Positions 50,924 through 59,312 of a stretch of 64,000 nucleotides of DNA are shown here, piece after piece. The stretch comes from Alphaproteobacteria bacterium (GTDB lineage: Bacteria > Pseudomonadota > Alphaproteobacteria > UBA8366 > Aestuariispiraceae). Position 1 is the stretch's first letter. Every line of letters starts with the position of its first letter. Location: assembly GCA_024743195.1 (NCBI GenBank), contig JANSXE010000005.1, forward strand, positions 248,001 to 312,000, in the 5' to 3' direction. Both the position numbers and the translations under genes were made by a program. Under the pieces are notes generated by a model that worked only from the letters and a program-made list of their open reading frames with translations, did no database searches and was not told where the DNA came from.

Positions 50924-53124
50924 CGCCCGCGCCCCTTGCGCGCCTTGCCGCCCTTCGCGCCGCGCCGCCCCTTGGGCACGGCGTCGGGCGCCTTGCTGAT
51001 CAGTTGCGCGGCGATGGCGGGGTCGAGCGGCGCCTGATGCGCCGGCATCTCCAGATCGTAGGCCTCCAGCCGCTTGATCTCGTCGCGCATCTTGGCGGCG
51101 GTCTCGAATTCCAGATCGGCGGCGGCCTGACGCATCCTGGTCTCGAGATCGCGGATGTAGCTCTGCAGGTCCACGCCGACGAGGTTGGCCTGATCGGCGT
51201 CGCCGGTCGCGACCGTCATATGGTCGCGCTCGTAGACGCTCTCCAGGATGTCGCCGATCGACTTGCGCACGCTCTCGGGCGTGATGCCGTGCTCGACATT
51301 GTAGGCCTGTTGCTTCTCGCGCCGGCGGTTGGTCTCGTCGATCGCGTATTGCAGGCTGTCGGTCATGCGGTCGGCGTAGAGGATCACCCGGCCGTCCACG
51401 TTGCGCGCCGCGCGCCCGATGGTCTGCACGAGCGAGGTGCGCGAGCGCAGATAGCCCTCCTTGTCCGCATCCAGGATCGCGACCAGCGCGCATTCCGGGA
51501 TGTCGAGCCCCTCGCGCAGGAGGTTGATGCCGACCAGGATGTCGAAGGCGCCGAGCCGCAGATCGCGGATGATCTCGATGCGCTCCAACGTGTCGACGTC
51601 GGAGTGCAGGTAGCGCACCTTCAGACCGGCCTCGCCCATGTATTCGGTCAGGTCCTCCGCCATGCGCTTGGTCAGCGTGGTGACCAGCACGCGCTGGCTC
51701 TTCTCGACGCAGGCGCGGCATTCGTCCAGCAGATCGTCGACCTGATGCTCTGTCGGGCGCACCTCGCAGACCGGATCGATCAGACCGGTCGGCCGGACCA
51801 GCTGCTCGACGATGACGCCGCCGGTGCGCTCCAGCTCCCACGGGCCCGGGGTCGCGGAGACGTAGATCGTCTGCGGGCGCATCGCGTCCCATTCCTCGAA
51901 CTTCAGGGGCCGGTTGTCGACGCAGGACGGCAGCCGGAAGCCGTACTCCGCCAGCGTCGACTTGCGGGCGTAGTCGCCGCGGAACATGCCGCCGACCTGC
52001 GGCACGGTGACGTGGCTTTCGTCCACCACCAGCAGCGCGTCGTCCGGCAGGTATTCGAACAGGGTCGGCGGCGGCTCGCCCGCATTGCGGCCGGTGAGAT
52101 AGCGCGAGTAGTTCTCGATCCCCGCGCAGGAGCCGGTCGCCGCCAGCATCTCCAGATCGAAGGTGGTGCGCTGCTCGAGGCGCTGCGCCTCCAACAGGCG
52201 CCCGGCCGCCTCGAACTCGGCGAGCCGCCGCTTCAACTCGACCTTGATCTTCTCCGAGGCCTGGCGAAGCGTCGGCTTGGGCGTGACGTAATGGGAGTTG
52301 GCGTAGATTCGCGCCTCCTCCAGGGCCGACCGCTTCTCGCCGGTCAGCGGATCGAACTCGTGGATCGCATCGACCTCGTCGCCGAAGAAGCTGAAGCGCC
52401 AGGCGGTGTCCTCATAGTGCGCGGGAAACACCTCCACCGTGTCGCCGCGGACCCGGAAGGCGCCGCGCTGGAAGTTGTTGTCGTTGCGCTTGTACTGCAG
52501 CTCGACCAGCGAGCGCTGGAAGTCGCGCACGTCGAGCCGCGCGCCCGCCTTCACCGGCACAACCATGTTGGAATAGGTCTCCGGCGAGCCGATGCCGTAG
52601 ATGCAGGAGACGGAGGCGACGATCACCACGTCCTCGCGCTCGAACAAGGCGCGCGTCGCGCTGTGGCGCATGCGGTCGATCTGCTCGTTGATGGAGCTTT
52701 CCTTCTCGACGAAGGTGTCGGTGCGCGGGACGTAGGCCTCCGGCTGGTAGTAGTCGTAGTAGGAGACGAAATACTCCACCGCATTGTCGGGGAAGAAGCT
52801 CTTCATCTCGCCATAGAGCTGGGCGGCCAGCGTCTTGTTCGGCGCCAGCACCAGGGTCGGGCGCTGCACGCGCTGGATCGCGTGGGCGATGGTGAAGGTC
52901 TTGCCGGAGCCGGTGACGCCCAGCAGCACCTGATCGCGCTCGCCGGATTCGATCCCCGCGGTCAGCTCCCGGATCGCCTCCGGCTGGTCGCCCGCGGGCG
53001 CGAAGTCGGACTGGATCTCGAAGCGCCGGCCGCCCTCGCTCAGCGGGCGGTCGACCGCATGCGACAGGCGCACGGCGCGGCCCTCCGGCATCGGGGGCTT
53101 CAGATCGACGGATGCATCGGCCAT
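50920..53124 (-). CDS. uvrB: Excinuclease ABC subunit B
   Basis: A 734-residue DNA helicase-like damage-verification subunit. Walker [11 protein letters not shown]; the beta-hairpin region [39 protein letters not shown]-like DESHVT; helicase motifs [22 protein letters not shown]-type [40 protein letters not shown] and QTIGRAARN; the C-terminal UVR motif ([21 protein letters not shown]) binds UvrC. The C-terminal tail is Lys/Arg/Gly-rich. Upstream TCTATATAGG lies close to the start and may be its -10. No clear alphaproteobacterial LexA box (GTTC-N7-GTTC) was seen. Confidence 0.97.
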   Translation of the reverse strand: MADASVDLKPPMPEGRAVRLSHAVDRPLSEGGRRFEIQSDFAPAGDQPEAIRELTAGIESGERDQVLLGVTGSGKTFTIAHAIQRVQRPTLVLAPNKTLAAQLYGEMKSFFPDNAVEYFVSYYDYYQPEAYVPRTDTFVEKESSINEQIDRMRHSATRALFEREDVVIVASVSCIYGIGSPETYSNMVVPVKAGARLDVRDFQRSLVELQYKRNDNNFQRGAFRVRGDTVEVFPAHYEDTAWRFSFFGDEVDAIHEFDPLTGEKRSALEEARIYANSHYVTPKPTLRQASEKIKVELKRRLAEFEAAGRLLEAQRLEQRTTFDLEMLAATGSCAGIENYSRYLTGRNAGEPPPTLFEYLPDDALLVVDESHVTVPQVGGMFRGDYARKSTLAEYGFRLPSCVDNRPLKFEEWDAMRPQTIYVSATPGPWELERTGGVIVEQLVRPTGLIDPVCEVRPTEHQVDDLLDECRACVEKSQRVLVTTLTKRMAEDLTEYMGEAGLKVRYLHSDVDTLERIEIIRDLRLGAFDILVGINLLREGLDIPECALVAILDADKEGYLRSRTSLVQTIGRAARNVDGRVILYADRMTDSLQYAIDETNRRREKQQAYNVEHGITPESVRKSIGDILESVYERDHMTVATGDADQANLVGVDLQSYIRDLETRMRQAAADLEFETAAKMRDEIKRLEAYDLEMPAHQAPLDPAIAAQLISKAPDAVPKGRRGAKGGKARKGRGR

Positions 53125-53180
53125 GAGGGCCTATATAGACCCGTCGGCCGGCCGCGAACAGGCGTCGTGCGGCATAACCG

Positions 53181-53753
53181 TCAACGCGCCGCCCGGTCGG
53201 CCGGCCAGGCGGTGACGACGAAGCGCTCGGGTCCCAGGGCGGCGGCCGCCTCGAACGGCCAGCAGGTGACCAGGACCAGCGCCGCCGGGTCGTCCGGCGC
53301 GGTCAGGCTGCGCGCGTCGGCGATGCGCGTCTCGCGCACCACATAGCGGCGCGGCACGCGGTCCTCGCCGGTGTAGGTGAGCGTCATGCCGGGCGCGACC
53401 CGGGCGAGGAATCGAAAATGCGTGTCGCGATGGCCGAACAGGACGGTCGGCCTGAGCGGCCCGGCGCCGGAAAGCCGCGCCGGCCCGAAGGCCAGCACCC
53501 GCGCGCTCGCCCCGCCCAGCACGTAGCGCACCACGCCCAGGTCGGGCGCGCTCAGCACGCCCACCGGCCGGCCGTCGGCCCAGGGCCAGGGCTGCGGCGC
53601 CGGGGTCTCGGGTCCGCCGGCCTCCCAGGCCCGCTCGATCAGCGCCGGGGCGGCCCAGGCCTTGGTCCAGAGCAAGGCGGGGCGCGCCAGGCTCGCCGCG
53701 CCGGCCGCGATCAGCAGGAGCGCGAGCGCGATCCCGAGCCGACGCGCGCTCAC
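53181..53753 (-). CDS. Class GN sortase (marine proteobacterial sortase)
   Basis: A 190-residue sortase with one N-terminal membrane helix (LGIALALLLIAAGAASLA) and an extracytoplasmic domain. The catalytic triad is complete: His108 in LFGHRDTHF, Cys164 in LVTCWPF and Arg177 in ERFVVTAW. Gram-negative class GN sortases are encoded beside a single dedicated substrate, and here the start overlaps the stop of the VIT/vWA protein gene by four bases (ATGA). It would cleave or transpeptidate that partner at its C-terminal sorting signal, in the periplasm. Confidence 0.93.
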   Translation of the reverse strand: MSARRLGIALALLLIAAGAASLARPALLWTKAWAAPALIERAWEAGGPETPAPQPWPWADGRPVGVLSAPDLGVVRYVLGGASARVLAFGPARLSGAGPLRPTVLFGHRDTHFRFLARVAPGMTLTYTGEDRVPRRYVVRETRIADARSLTAPDDPAALVLVTCWPFEAAAALGPERFVVTAWPADRAAR

Positions 53754-55915
53754 AGCCGCAGCCTTGTCGAAAGCCTCGCGCGCACCGGGACGCCGCGCCC
53801 GCCGAGGCGGAGTAACAGAAGCAGGCCGACGCCCAATCCCACGAGCGCGAGCCCCAGCGCCGTCGCCCGATCGAGGCCGAGCGCCGTCTGCGGCCCGGCG
53901 ATGCGCAGCATCGCCTGCTGCGGGGCTGCGGCGGCGCGCGCCGCGCCATCCGGCGCCGCGGCGTCCTGCGCGCCGGCCGGGTCGGACGGCGCGGCGGGCG
54001 GCGAACGCTCGACCGCGACGAAGCTCGTCCAGCGGCTCATCAGCCGGTGGGCGAGCGCGGTCTCGAGAACCGCCTCGCGCACCGCGGGCTCCTGGGCGCC
54101 GAGCGGCAGGCGGTCCATCAGCGCGGCGATGCGCTGACGCGCCCAGAGGCGGGCGACGCCCTCGCCCTCCTGAAAGGCCGCCGCCTCGATCCGCACGGAG
54201 AAGGGACGACCGTTCTCGGACCCGGTGAGCGCCAAGGCGTCGGGCGTCCGGTCGAGCCGCATGGCGAAGCTCAGCGGCTCGCCGCGATAGAGGTCCGGCA
54301 TCCGTGCGGGATAGCGGATCGCGACGCCCGCGTCGCCTTCGCTCACCAGCGCGATGTCGGTCAGCGCCGGATGGGCGATGCGCCGGTAGAAGGCGGCCAT
54401 GCGCGCCTCCGCCTGCGCCGCGTCGGCGATGCGCAAGGTTGCGCCCCGGCCGAACTCGGCCGCCTTGCGCAGGAACCAGTCGTTCGGCGCGGGCCCGAGC
54501 CCGATGGTGAAGAGCCGCGCCGGGCCCAGGTCGCGCGCGACCAGGGCGAAGAGATCGACCTCATTGCCGACCGCCCCGTCGGTCAGGAAGACGATCTGCC
54601 GGAGCGCCCCCGCCTGCGGCGCGTCGGCCAGCGCCGAGGCCAGGGCCGGCGCCATCTCGGTGCCGCCGTCGGCGTCGATCCGGGCGAGCGCGGCGAGGGC
54701 CTGCGCGCGCGCTGCGGCGTCGGCCGGGCGCGTCGCGCCGAACAGGCGCGAATAGCCGGAGGCGAAGCGGATCACGTCGAACCGGTCCTGCGGCGACAGC
54801 GCGTCCACCGCCTGCGCCAGCGCGCGCTTGGCCTGCGCGATCGGCTCGCCATGCATCGAGCCGGAGCTGTCGAGGATGAAGGTCACGTCGCGCGGCGGCG
54901 CACGATCGAGCGCGGCGTCCCGCGCCGGCGGCAGGATCTGACCCAACAGATAGACGCCGTCCTCCCGGCGCTCCACGAAGACGCTGGCGCCGGGCGCGTC
55001 CGCGGCTTCGGGGCGCCAACGCAGCACGACGTCGCCGGTCGCCGCCGCCGGCCCGTCGGCGAAGCGAATCAGATAGGCGCCGTCCGGCCCCTCCATCCGG
55101 TCGATGGCCAAGCGGTGCGTCGGCGAGGCGACGCCGGCCAGCGGCGCCCCCGCCTGCAAGCGCACCAGCAAATCCAGCGCGTGGCCGCCCGTGCGCAGGG
55201 CGCCGTCGCCGACGCCGGCGTTCTGCGAGATGTCGATCGCCGCGCGATCCGCGAGATCCTCCGCGAAGCGCCGCCAGAGCGTCTCCTCCGGCGCATCCAG
55301 CGCGACGCTCAGCGCGGGGGTGTAGCGGCGGGTCACGACCTGAGGCAGGGTGAGTTCGTACTCCCCGTCGACCCAGCGTGCGGTCTGTTGGAAGGCCAGC
55401 TCGACCGCCACCTCCGCGCCCGCCGGAATGTTGGCGAAGCGGGTGGTGAAGAGGTTCGGGCGCTGCTGGTCGACCAGGCCGGCGCGGCGACCCGACCGCT
55501 GCGCTTCGCGATAGACGCGGCGGGCGGCCTCGCGCTCGCGGATCTCGCCCTCGATCACCCGCTCGCCGATGCGGATCGTCATGCGGTGCACCGCGGCGTC
55601 CGGCGGCAGGGGGAAGAGGTAGACGGCCTCGGACCGGGCGGGTCCGTCGTTCCGGAAAATCTGGCGCAGGCGGGCCTCCACCACGAGCCCGGAAATCGAC
55701 ACCGCCATCTCGCCCGCGACCAGCCGGGCCGCCTCGGCCGGCGCCGGCGTCGCACCGTCGCCGCCCGGCTCCGCCGCCGGAACCGACGGGCTCATCAGCA
55801 GGCCGCGGTCCGGCGCCGGTGCAGCGCGACCCTGCCCGCTCAGCAGCAGCCCGACAGCGGCCGCGGCCATCAGCGCGAGGGCTCCTCGCCCAAACACATA
55901 GCGTCTCCGTCGCAT
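53750..55915 (-). CDS. VIT/vWA-domain sortase target protein
   Basis: A 721-residue exported protein. Signal or anchor near residues 12-32 (ALALMAAAAVGLLLSGQGRA); VIT domain about 60-190 (VSISGLVVEARLRQIFRNDG, EAVYLFPLPPDAAVHRMTI); vWA domain from about 340 with the MIDAS motif DSSGSMHGEP (Asp349), GGTEMAP and LTDGAVGNE. The C-terminus has a sortase signal: GPQTA (674-678) in place of LPxTA, then a hydrophobic helix and an Arg-rich tail. It matches the marine proteobacterial sortase target family, encoded directly before its sortase with an ATGA overlap. The ATG at 55915 follows GAGGAG by about eight bases. It probably mediates metal-dependent adhesion at the outer surface. Confidence 0.92.
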   Translation of the reverse strand: MRRRRYVFGRGALALMAAAAVGLLLSGQGRAAPAPDRGLLMSPSVPAAEPGGDGATPAPAEAARLVAGEMAVSISGLVVEARLRQIFRNDGPARSEAVYLFPLPPDAAVHRMTIRIGERVIEGEIREREAARRVYREAQRSGRRAGLVDQQRPNLFTTRFANIPAGAEVAVELAFQQTARWVDGEYELTLPQVVTRRYTPALSVALDAPEETLWRRFAEDLADRAAIDISQNAGVGDGALRTGGHALDLLVRLQAGAPLAGVASPTHRLAIDRMEGPDGAYLIRFADGPAAATGDVVLRWRPEAADAPGASVFVERREDGVYLLGQILPPARDAALDRAPPRDVTFILDSSGSMHGEPIAQAKRALAQAVDALSPQDRFDVIRFASGYSRLFGATRPADAAARAQALAALARIDADGGTEMAPALASALADAPQAGALRQIVFLTDGAVGNEVDLFALVARDLGPARLFTIGLGPAPNDWFLRKAAEFGRGATLRIADAAQAEARMAAFYRRIAHPALTDIALVSEGDAGVAIRYPARMPDLYRGEPLSFAMRLDRTPDALALTGSENGRPFSVRIEAAAFQEGEGVARLWARQRIAALMDRLPLGAQEPAVREAVLETALAHRLMSRWTSFVAVERSPPAAPSDPAGAQDAAAPDGAARAAAAPQQAMLRIAGPQTALGLDRATALGLALVGLGVGLLLLLRLGGRGVPVRARLSTRLRL

Positions 55916-56467
55916 GGCGCCGCTCCTCGTCGATTGCCGGACGCGGACAGCAGAGCGCCGCAATCGGGCCGAAGACGGCGCCGGCCGTCGGCGATTTCCG
56001 GGTCCTTTTGCGGCGGGTTTGGGGCGGGGTCGACCGCGTTAAGGGTGCGATCAATAAAACTAATCGAATCGGTTAGGTCAGCTATCATAAGGGGTTATCC
56101 CGCGGATTCGGCTTGGACATTTCGCCGGGGCGTGTTCTGATAGCCCCGCTTCAAGGCGTTCGATCCAAGAGATCGGCTTTCTTCATCGCACCCGCATCAG
56201 CGGGTGGGCGGGTCGGCCGAGCGCATCAGCGCAACAACCAGGACGCCAGGCGAACAGGGACGACGGCGCCGTCGATGACGGAACGCACCCCATACGGCCT
56301 TCGGGCCATCCAGCCGGACCGCGGGCCCTGCAATGGGCCCCAGGCGGTTGTTTCGCGTTGCAGGCGCCGACCGACGCGCGTCGGGCGACGACGGCCATAG
56401 CCTCGGCGGGGCTCCAATCGGGCGCGCGGATCGCCGCCGCCCCGAACGACAACAGGAGAGCAGGACG
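55916..56467. other. Intergenic region between the sortase locus and the ABC importer
   Basis: About 550 bp without a supported gene. It contains the near-perfect 17-bp palindrome CTAATCGAATCGGTTAG (56060-56076, one mismatched pair) in an AT-rich patch, a hairpin CACCCGC-ATCA-GCGGGTG (56189-56206) and GC-rich leader sequence before the binding-protein gene. Promoters for both divergent units should be here, but I cannot place them confidently. Confidence 0.5.
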
Positions 56468-58057
56468 ATGACCATGAAGGAGCTTGAGCGGCTCTACGCA
56501 GCCAACAAGATCAGCCGGCGCGACTTCCTGGCCGGCGCGGCGGCGGTCGGCGCGCTGGGCGCCGCCGGAACGCTGGGCGCGCCGTCGGCCCGGGCCGCGA
56601 CGCCGAAGAAGGGCGGGCACATGCGTGTCGGCCTGGGCACCGGCTCGACCTCGGACGTGCTGGACCCGGCGACCTTCGACACGACCTTCAACCAGGTTCT
56701 GGGCTACGGCACGCTGCGCAGCTCCTTGACCGAGGTGACGCCGGAGGGCGACATCGGGCCGGAGATCGCGGAGAGTTGGGAGGCCTCGCCCGACGCCAAG
56801 ACCTGGGTCTTCAAGCTGCGCCAGGGCGTCGAGTTCCACGACGGCAAGAGCATGACCGTCGACGACGTCATCGCCTCGCTCAACCATCACCGCGGCGAGG
56901 AGACCCAGTCCGCGGCCAAGCCGCTCCTGGCCTCGGTCGAGGAGATCCGCGCCGACGGCCCGGACACGCTGGTCGTCCAGCTCGCGGCCGGCAACGCCGA
57001 CTTCCCCTACTACATGACCGACTACCACCTCGCGATCCTGCCGTCGGACGGCGAGGGCAAGGTCGACGCCACGTCGGGCAACGGCACCGGCCCCTACAAG
57101 CTCGAGAGTTTCGAGCCGGGCGTCAGCGCCATGACCTCGCGCTTCGAGAACTACTTCAAGGGCGGCGACCGGCAGCATTTCGATTCGTTCGAGATGCTGG
57201 CGCTGACCGACACGGCCGCGCGCACCAACGCCATGACGACCGGCGAGGTCGACTACATGGAGCGCGCGGACCTGAAAACCGTGCATCTGCTGGAGCGGCG
57301 CCCGGGCGTCGCGGTGCTGAAGACCGACGGCACCCAGCACTACACCATGCCGATGATCACGACCCAGGACCCCTACACGGACAACAATGTCCGCCTGGCC
57401 CTGAAGCACGCGATCAACCGCGAGGATCTGCTGGAGAAGGTGCTGCGCGGCTACGGCGCGGTCGGCAACGACCATCCGATCGGCACGGCCAACCGCTACC
57501 ACGCCGACATCGAGCAGCGCACCTACGATCCGGATAAGGCCAGGTTCTACGCCAAGCAGGCGGGGATGGAGAATCTGGCGGTCAATCTGAGCGCGGCCGA
57601 CGCGGCTTTCGCGGGCGCGGTCGACGCGGCGGTCCTGTTCCGCGAGCACGCGGCCGCGGCCGGCATCGACGTCACCGTCGTGCGCGAGCCGAACGACGGC
57701 TACTGGTCGGACGTCTGGATGGTGAAGCCCTTCAGCATGTGCTACTGGGGCGGCCGACCGACCGAGGACCAGATGTTCACCACGGCCTACGCCGACGGCG
57801 TGCCCTGGAACGACACCTTCTGGAGCCACGAGCGCTTCAACAGCCTGCTGGTCGAGGCGCGCGCCGTCCTCGACGAGGCCAAGCGCGCCGAGATGTACTA
57901 CGAAATGCAGCAGATCGTGCGCGACGAAGGCGGCGTGATCGTGCCGCTGTTCGCCAGCTACGTGGACGCGCACACCGACAAGCTGGCCCACGGGGCGGTC
58001 GGCTCCAACTACGCGCTCGACGGCTTCAAGCTGGCCGAGCGCTGGTGGTGGGCGTAA
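56468..58057 (+). CDS. ABC transporter substrate-binding protein (peptide/nickel family 5)
   Basis: A 530-residue periplasmic binding protein. It has a twin-arginine signal (SRRDFLAGAAAVGALG, Arg17-Arg18) with likely cleavage after ARA at 41-43. Family 5 features: LDPATFDTTFNQVLGYGTLRS, EIAESWEASPDAKTWVFKLR, GVEFHDGKSMTVDDV, GNGTGPYKLESFEPG and NNVRLALKHAINREDLLEKV. Ligands of this family include peptides, nickel chelates and glycosides; the ligand here is unknown. The ATG at 56468 has AGGAG upstream. It starts the importer operon; a tandem repeat begins exactly on its stop codon and a long hairpin separates it from the permease genes. Confidence 0.9.
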   Translation: MTMKELERLYAANKISRRDFLAGAAAVGALGAAGTLGAPSARAATPKKGGHMRVGLGTGSTSDVLDPATFDTTFNQVLGYGTLRSSLTEVTPEGDIGPEIAESWEASPDAKTWVFKLRQGVEFHDGKSMTVDDVIASLNHHRGEETQSAAKPLLASVEEIRADGPDTLVVQLAAGNADFPYYMTDYHLAILPSDGEGKVDATSGNGTGPYKLESFEPGVSAMTSRFENYFKGGDRQHFDSFEMLALTDTAARTNAMTTGEVDYMERADLKTVHLLERRPGVAVLKTDGTQHYTMPMITTQDPYTDNNVRLALKHAINREDLLEKVLRGYGAVGNDHPIGTANRYHADIEQRTYDPDKARFYAKQAGMENLAVNLSAADAAFAGAVDAAVLFREHAAAAGIDVTVVREPNDGYWSDVWMVKPFSMCYWGGRPTEDQMFTTAYADGVPWNDTFWSHERFNSLLVEARAVLDEAKRAEMYYEMQQIVRDEGGVIVPLFASYVDAHTDKLAHGAVGSNYALDGFKLAERWWWA

Positions 58058-58106
58058 GCGCCGACCATAAGCGCCGACCATAAGCGCTGACCATAAGCGC
58101 TGATTG
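58055..58106. repeat. 13-bp tandem repeat starting at the binding-protein stop codon
   Basis: TAAGCGCCGACCA occurs at 58055-58067 and 58068-58080, and as TAAGCGCTGACCA at 58081-58093, with a fourth TAAGCGCTGATTG at 58094-58106. Each unit starts with TAA; because 13 is not a multiple of three, the stops lie in all three frames. Confidence 0.93.
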
Positions 58107-58112
58107 GGGGAT

Positions 58113-58149
58113 CGGTCGCCGGGCCGCATGGGGCGCGGCCCGGCGACCG
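58113..58149 (+). terminator. 15-bp hairpin between the binding-protein and permease genes
   Basis: CGGTCGCCGGGCCGC (58113-58127) pairs perfectly with GCGGCCCGGCGACCG (58135-58149) around a 7-base loop. Without a T-run it is more likely a transcript-stabilising or partial-termination hairpin that raises binding-protein mRNA over the permease mRNA, as in many ABC importer operons. Confidence 0.7.
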
Positions 58150-58303
58150 CCTCGATTTCAGGTCGTTCGATAACAGGGCCGGGATAGAACCGGCCGACGC
58201 CCTTACGGGGCGCCGTCTCGGACCGCCACCGGGTCGGGACGGCAGGGACGAACAGGCGAGACGAACAGCCGGGACGAACGGCGGGGGACAGGTGGGTGCA
58301 GGC

Positions 58304-59260
58304 ATGAGCGCAATTCTCAAGATGATCAGCCAGCGTCTGGCCCTGGGGCTGCTGACGCTTTGGGTGGTCACGATCATCATCTTCATGGCGGTGGAGCTGC
58401 TGCCCGGCGACTTCGCGGAAGCGCTGCTGGGTCAGGCGGCGACCGAGGAGACGGTCGCCGCGATCCGCCGCGAACTCGGCCTCGATCAGCCCGCCTTCAC
58501 CCGCTACTTCCTCTGGCTGGGCGACGTGCTGCAGGGCGACTTCGGACGCTCGCTCGCCAGCGACCGGCTGATCTCCGAGCTGGTCGGGCCGCGGGTCTAC
58601 AACACCCTGTTCCTCGCCGCCTACGCCGCCGTGATCGCGGTGCCGGTCGCGTTGACGCTCGGCGTGCTGGCGGCGCTCTATCGCAACAGCCTCTACGACC
58701 GCTCGGTCAATGTGGGCGCGCTGGCCGCGATCTCCTCGCCGGAATTCTTCGCCGCCTACATCCTGGTCTACTTCTTCGCGGTCCAGAACGCCTGGTTCCC
58801 GGCGATCGCGCGGGTTTCAGAGACGACGGGCTTCGGGGCCCGGCTTGAGATGCTGTTCCTGCCGGCGGTCACGCTGACGCTCGTCACCATGGCGCATATG
58901 ATGCGCATGACGCGGGCCGCCATCATCAATCTGATGGCCAGCCCCTATATCGAGATGGCGCGCCTCAAGGGCGTTCCGCGCGGCCGGATCATCACCAAGC
59001 ACGCGCTGCCCAACGCGCTCTCGCCGATCATCAACGTGGTGGCGCTGAACCTCGCCTATCTGATCGTGGGCGTGGTGGTGGTCGAGGTGGTGTTCGCCTA
59101 TCCGGGCCTCGGCCAATTGCTGGTGGACAGCGTCGCCAAGCGCGACATGCCGGTGGTCCAGGCCTCATGCCTGGTCTTCGCCGTCACCTACATCCTGCTG
59201 AACCTGCTCGCCGACATCCTGTCGATCCTGAGCAACCCGCGCCTGCTGCATCCGCGCTAA
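58304..59260 (+). CDS. ABC transporter permease (OppB/DppB type)
   Basis: A 318-residue inner-membrane permease with about six helices. N-terminal ISQRLALGLLTLWVVTIIIF and the extracellular GDFGRSL segment fit the OppB/DppB group; the ATPase-contact EAA loop is EMARLKGVPRGRIITKHALPNAL. The ATG at 58304 is preferred over a GTG four codons upstream. It pairs with the second permease just downstream. Its stop lies inside the first unit of a 13-bp tandem repeat. Confidence 0.92.
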   Translation: MSAILKMISQRLALGLLTLWVVTIIIFMAVELLPGDFAEALLGQAATEETVAAIRRELGLDQPAFTRYFLWLGDVLQGDFGRSLASDRLISELVGPRVYNTLFLAAYAAVIAVPVALTLGVLAALYRNSLYDRSVNVGALAAISSPEFFAAYILVYFFAVQNAWFPAIARVSETTGFGARLEMLFLPAVTLTLVTMAHMMRMTRAAIINLMASPYIEMARLKGVPRGRIITKHALPNALSPIINVVALNLAYLIVGVVVVEVVFAYPGLGQLLVDSVAKRDMPVVQASCLVFAVTYILLNLLADILSILSNPRLLHPR

Positions 59261-59305
59261 GAGGGCGCGCTAAAAGGGCGCGCTAAGAGGGCGCGCTAAG
59301 AGGGA
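59254..59305. repeat. 13-bp tandem repeat across the first permease stop
   Basis: GCGCTAAGAGGGC, GCGCTAAAAGGGC, GCGCTAAGAGGGC and GCGCTAAGAGGGA fill 59254-59305. TAA recurs at 59258, 59271, 59284 and 59297 in all three frames, and each unit also holds a ribosome-site-like AAGAGGG or AAAAGGG; the last one lies just upstream of the next permease ATG. Confidence 0.93.
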
Positions 59306-59312
59306 CCGGACG

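Noticed and set aside
53125-53180. LexA box upstream of uvrB
   Set aside because: No GTTC-N7-GTTC or GAAC-N7-GAAC pair is present; only a single GAAC was seen.
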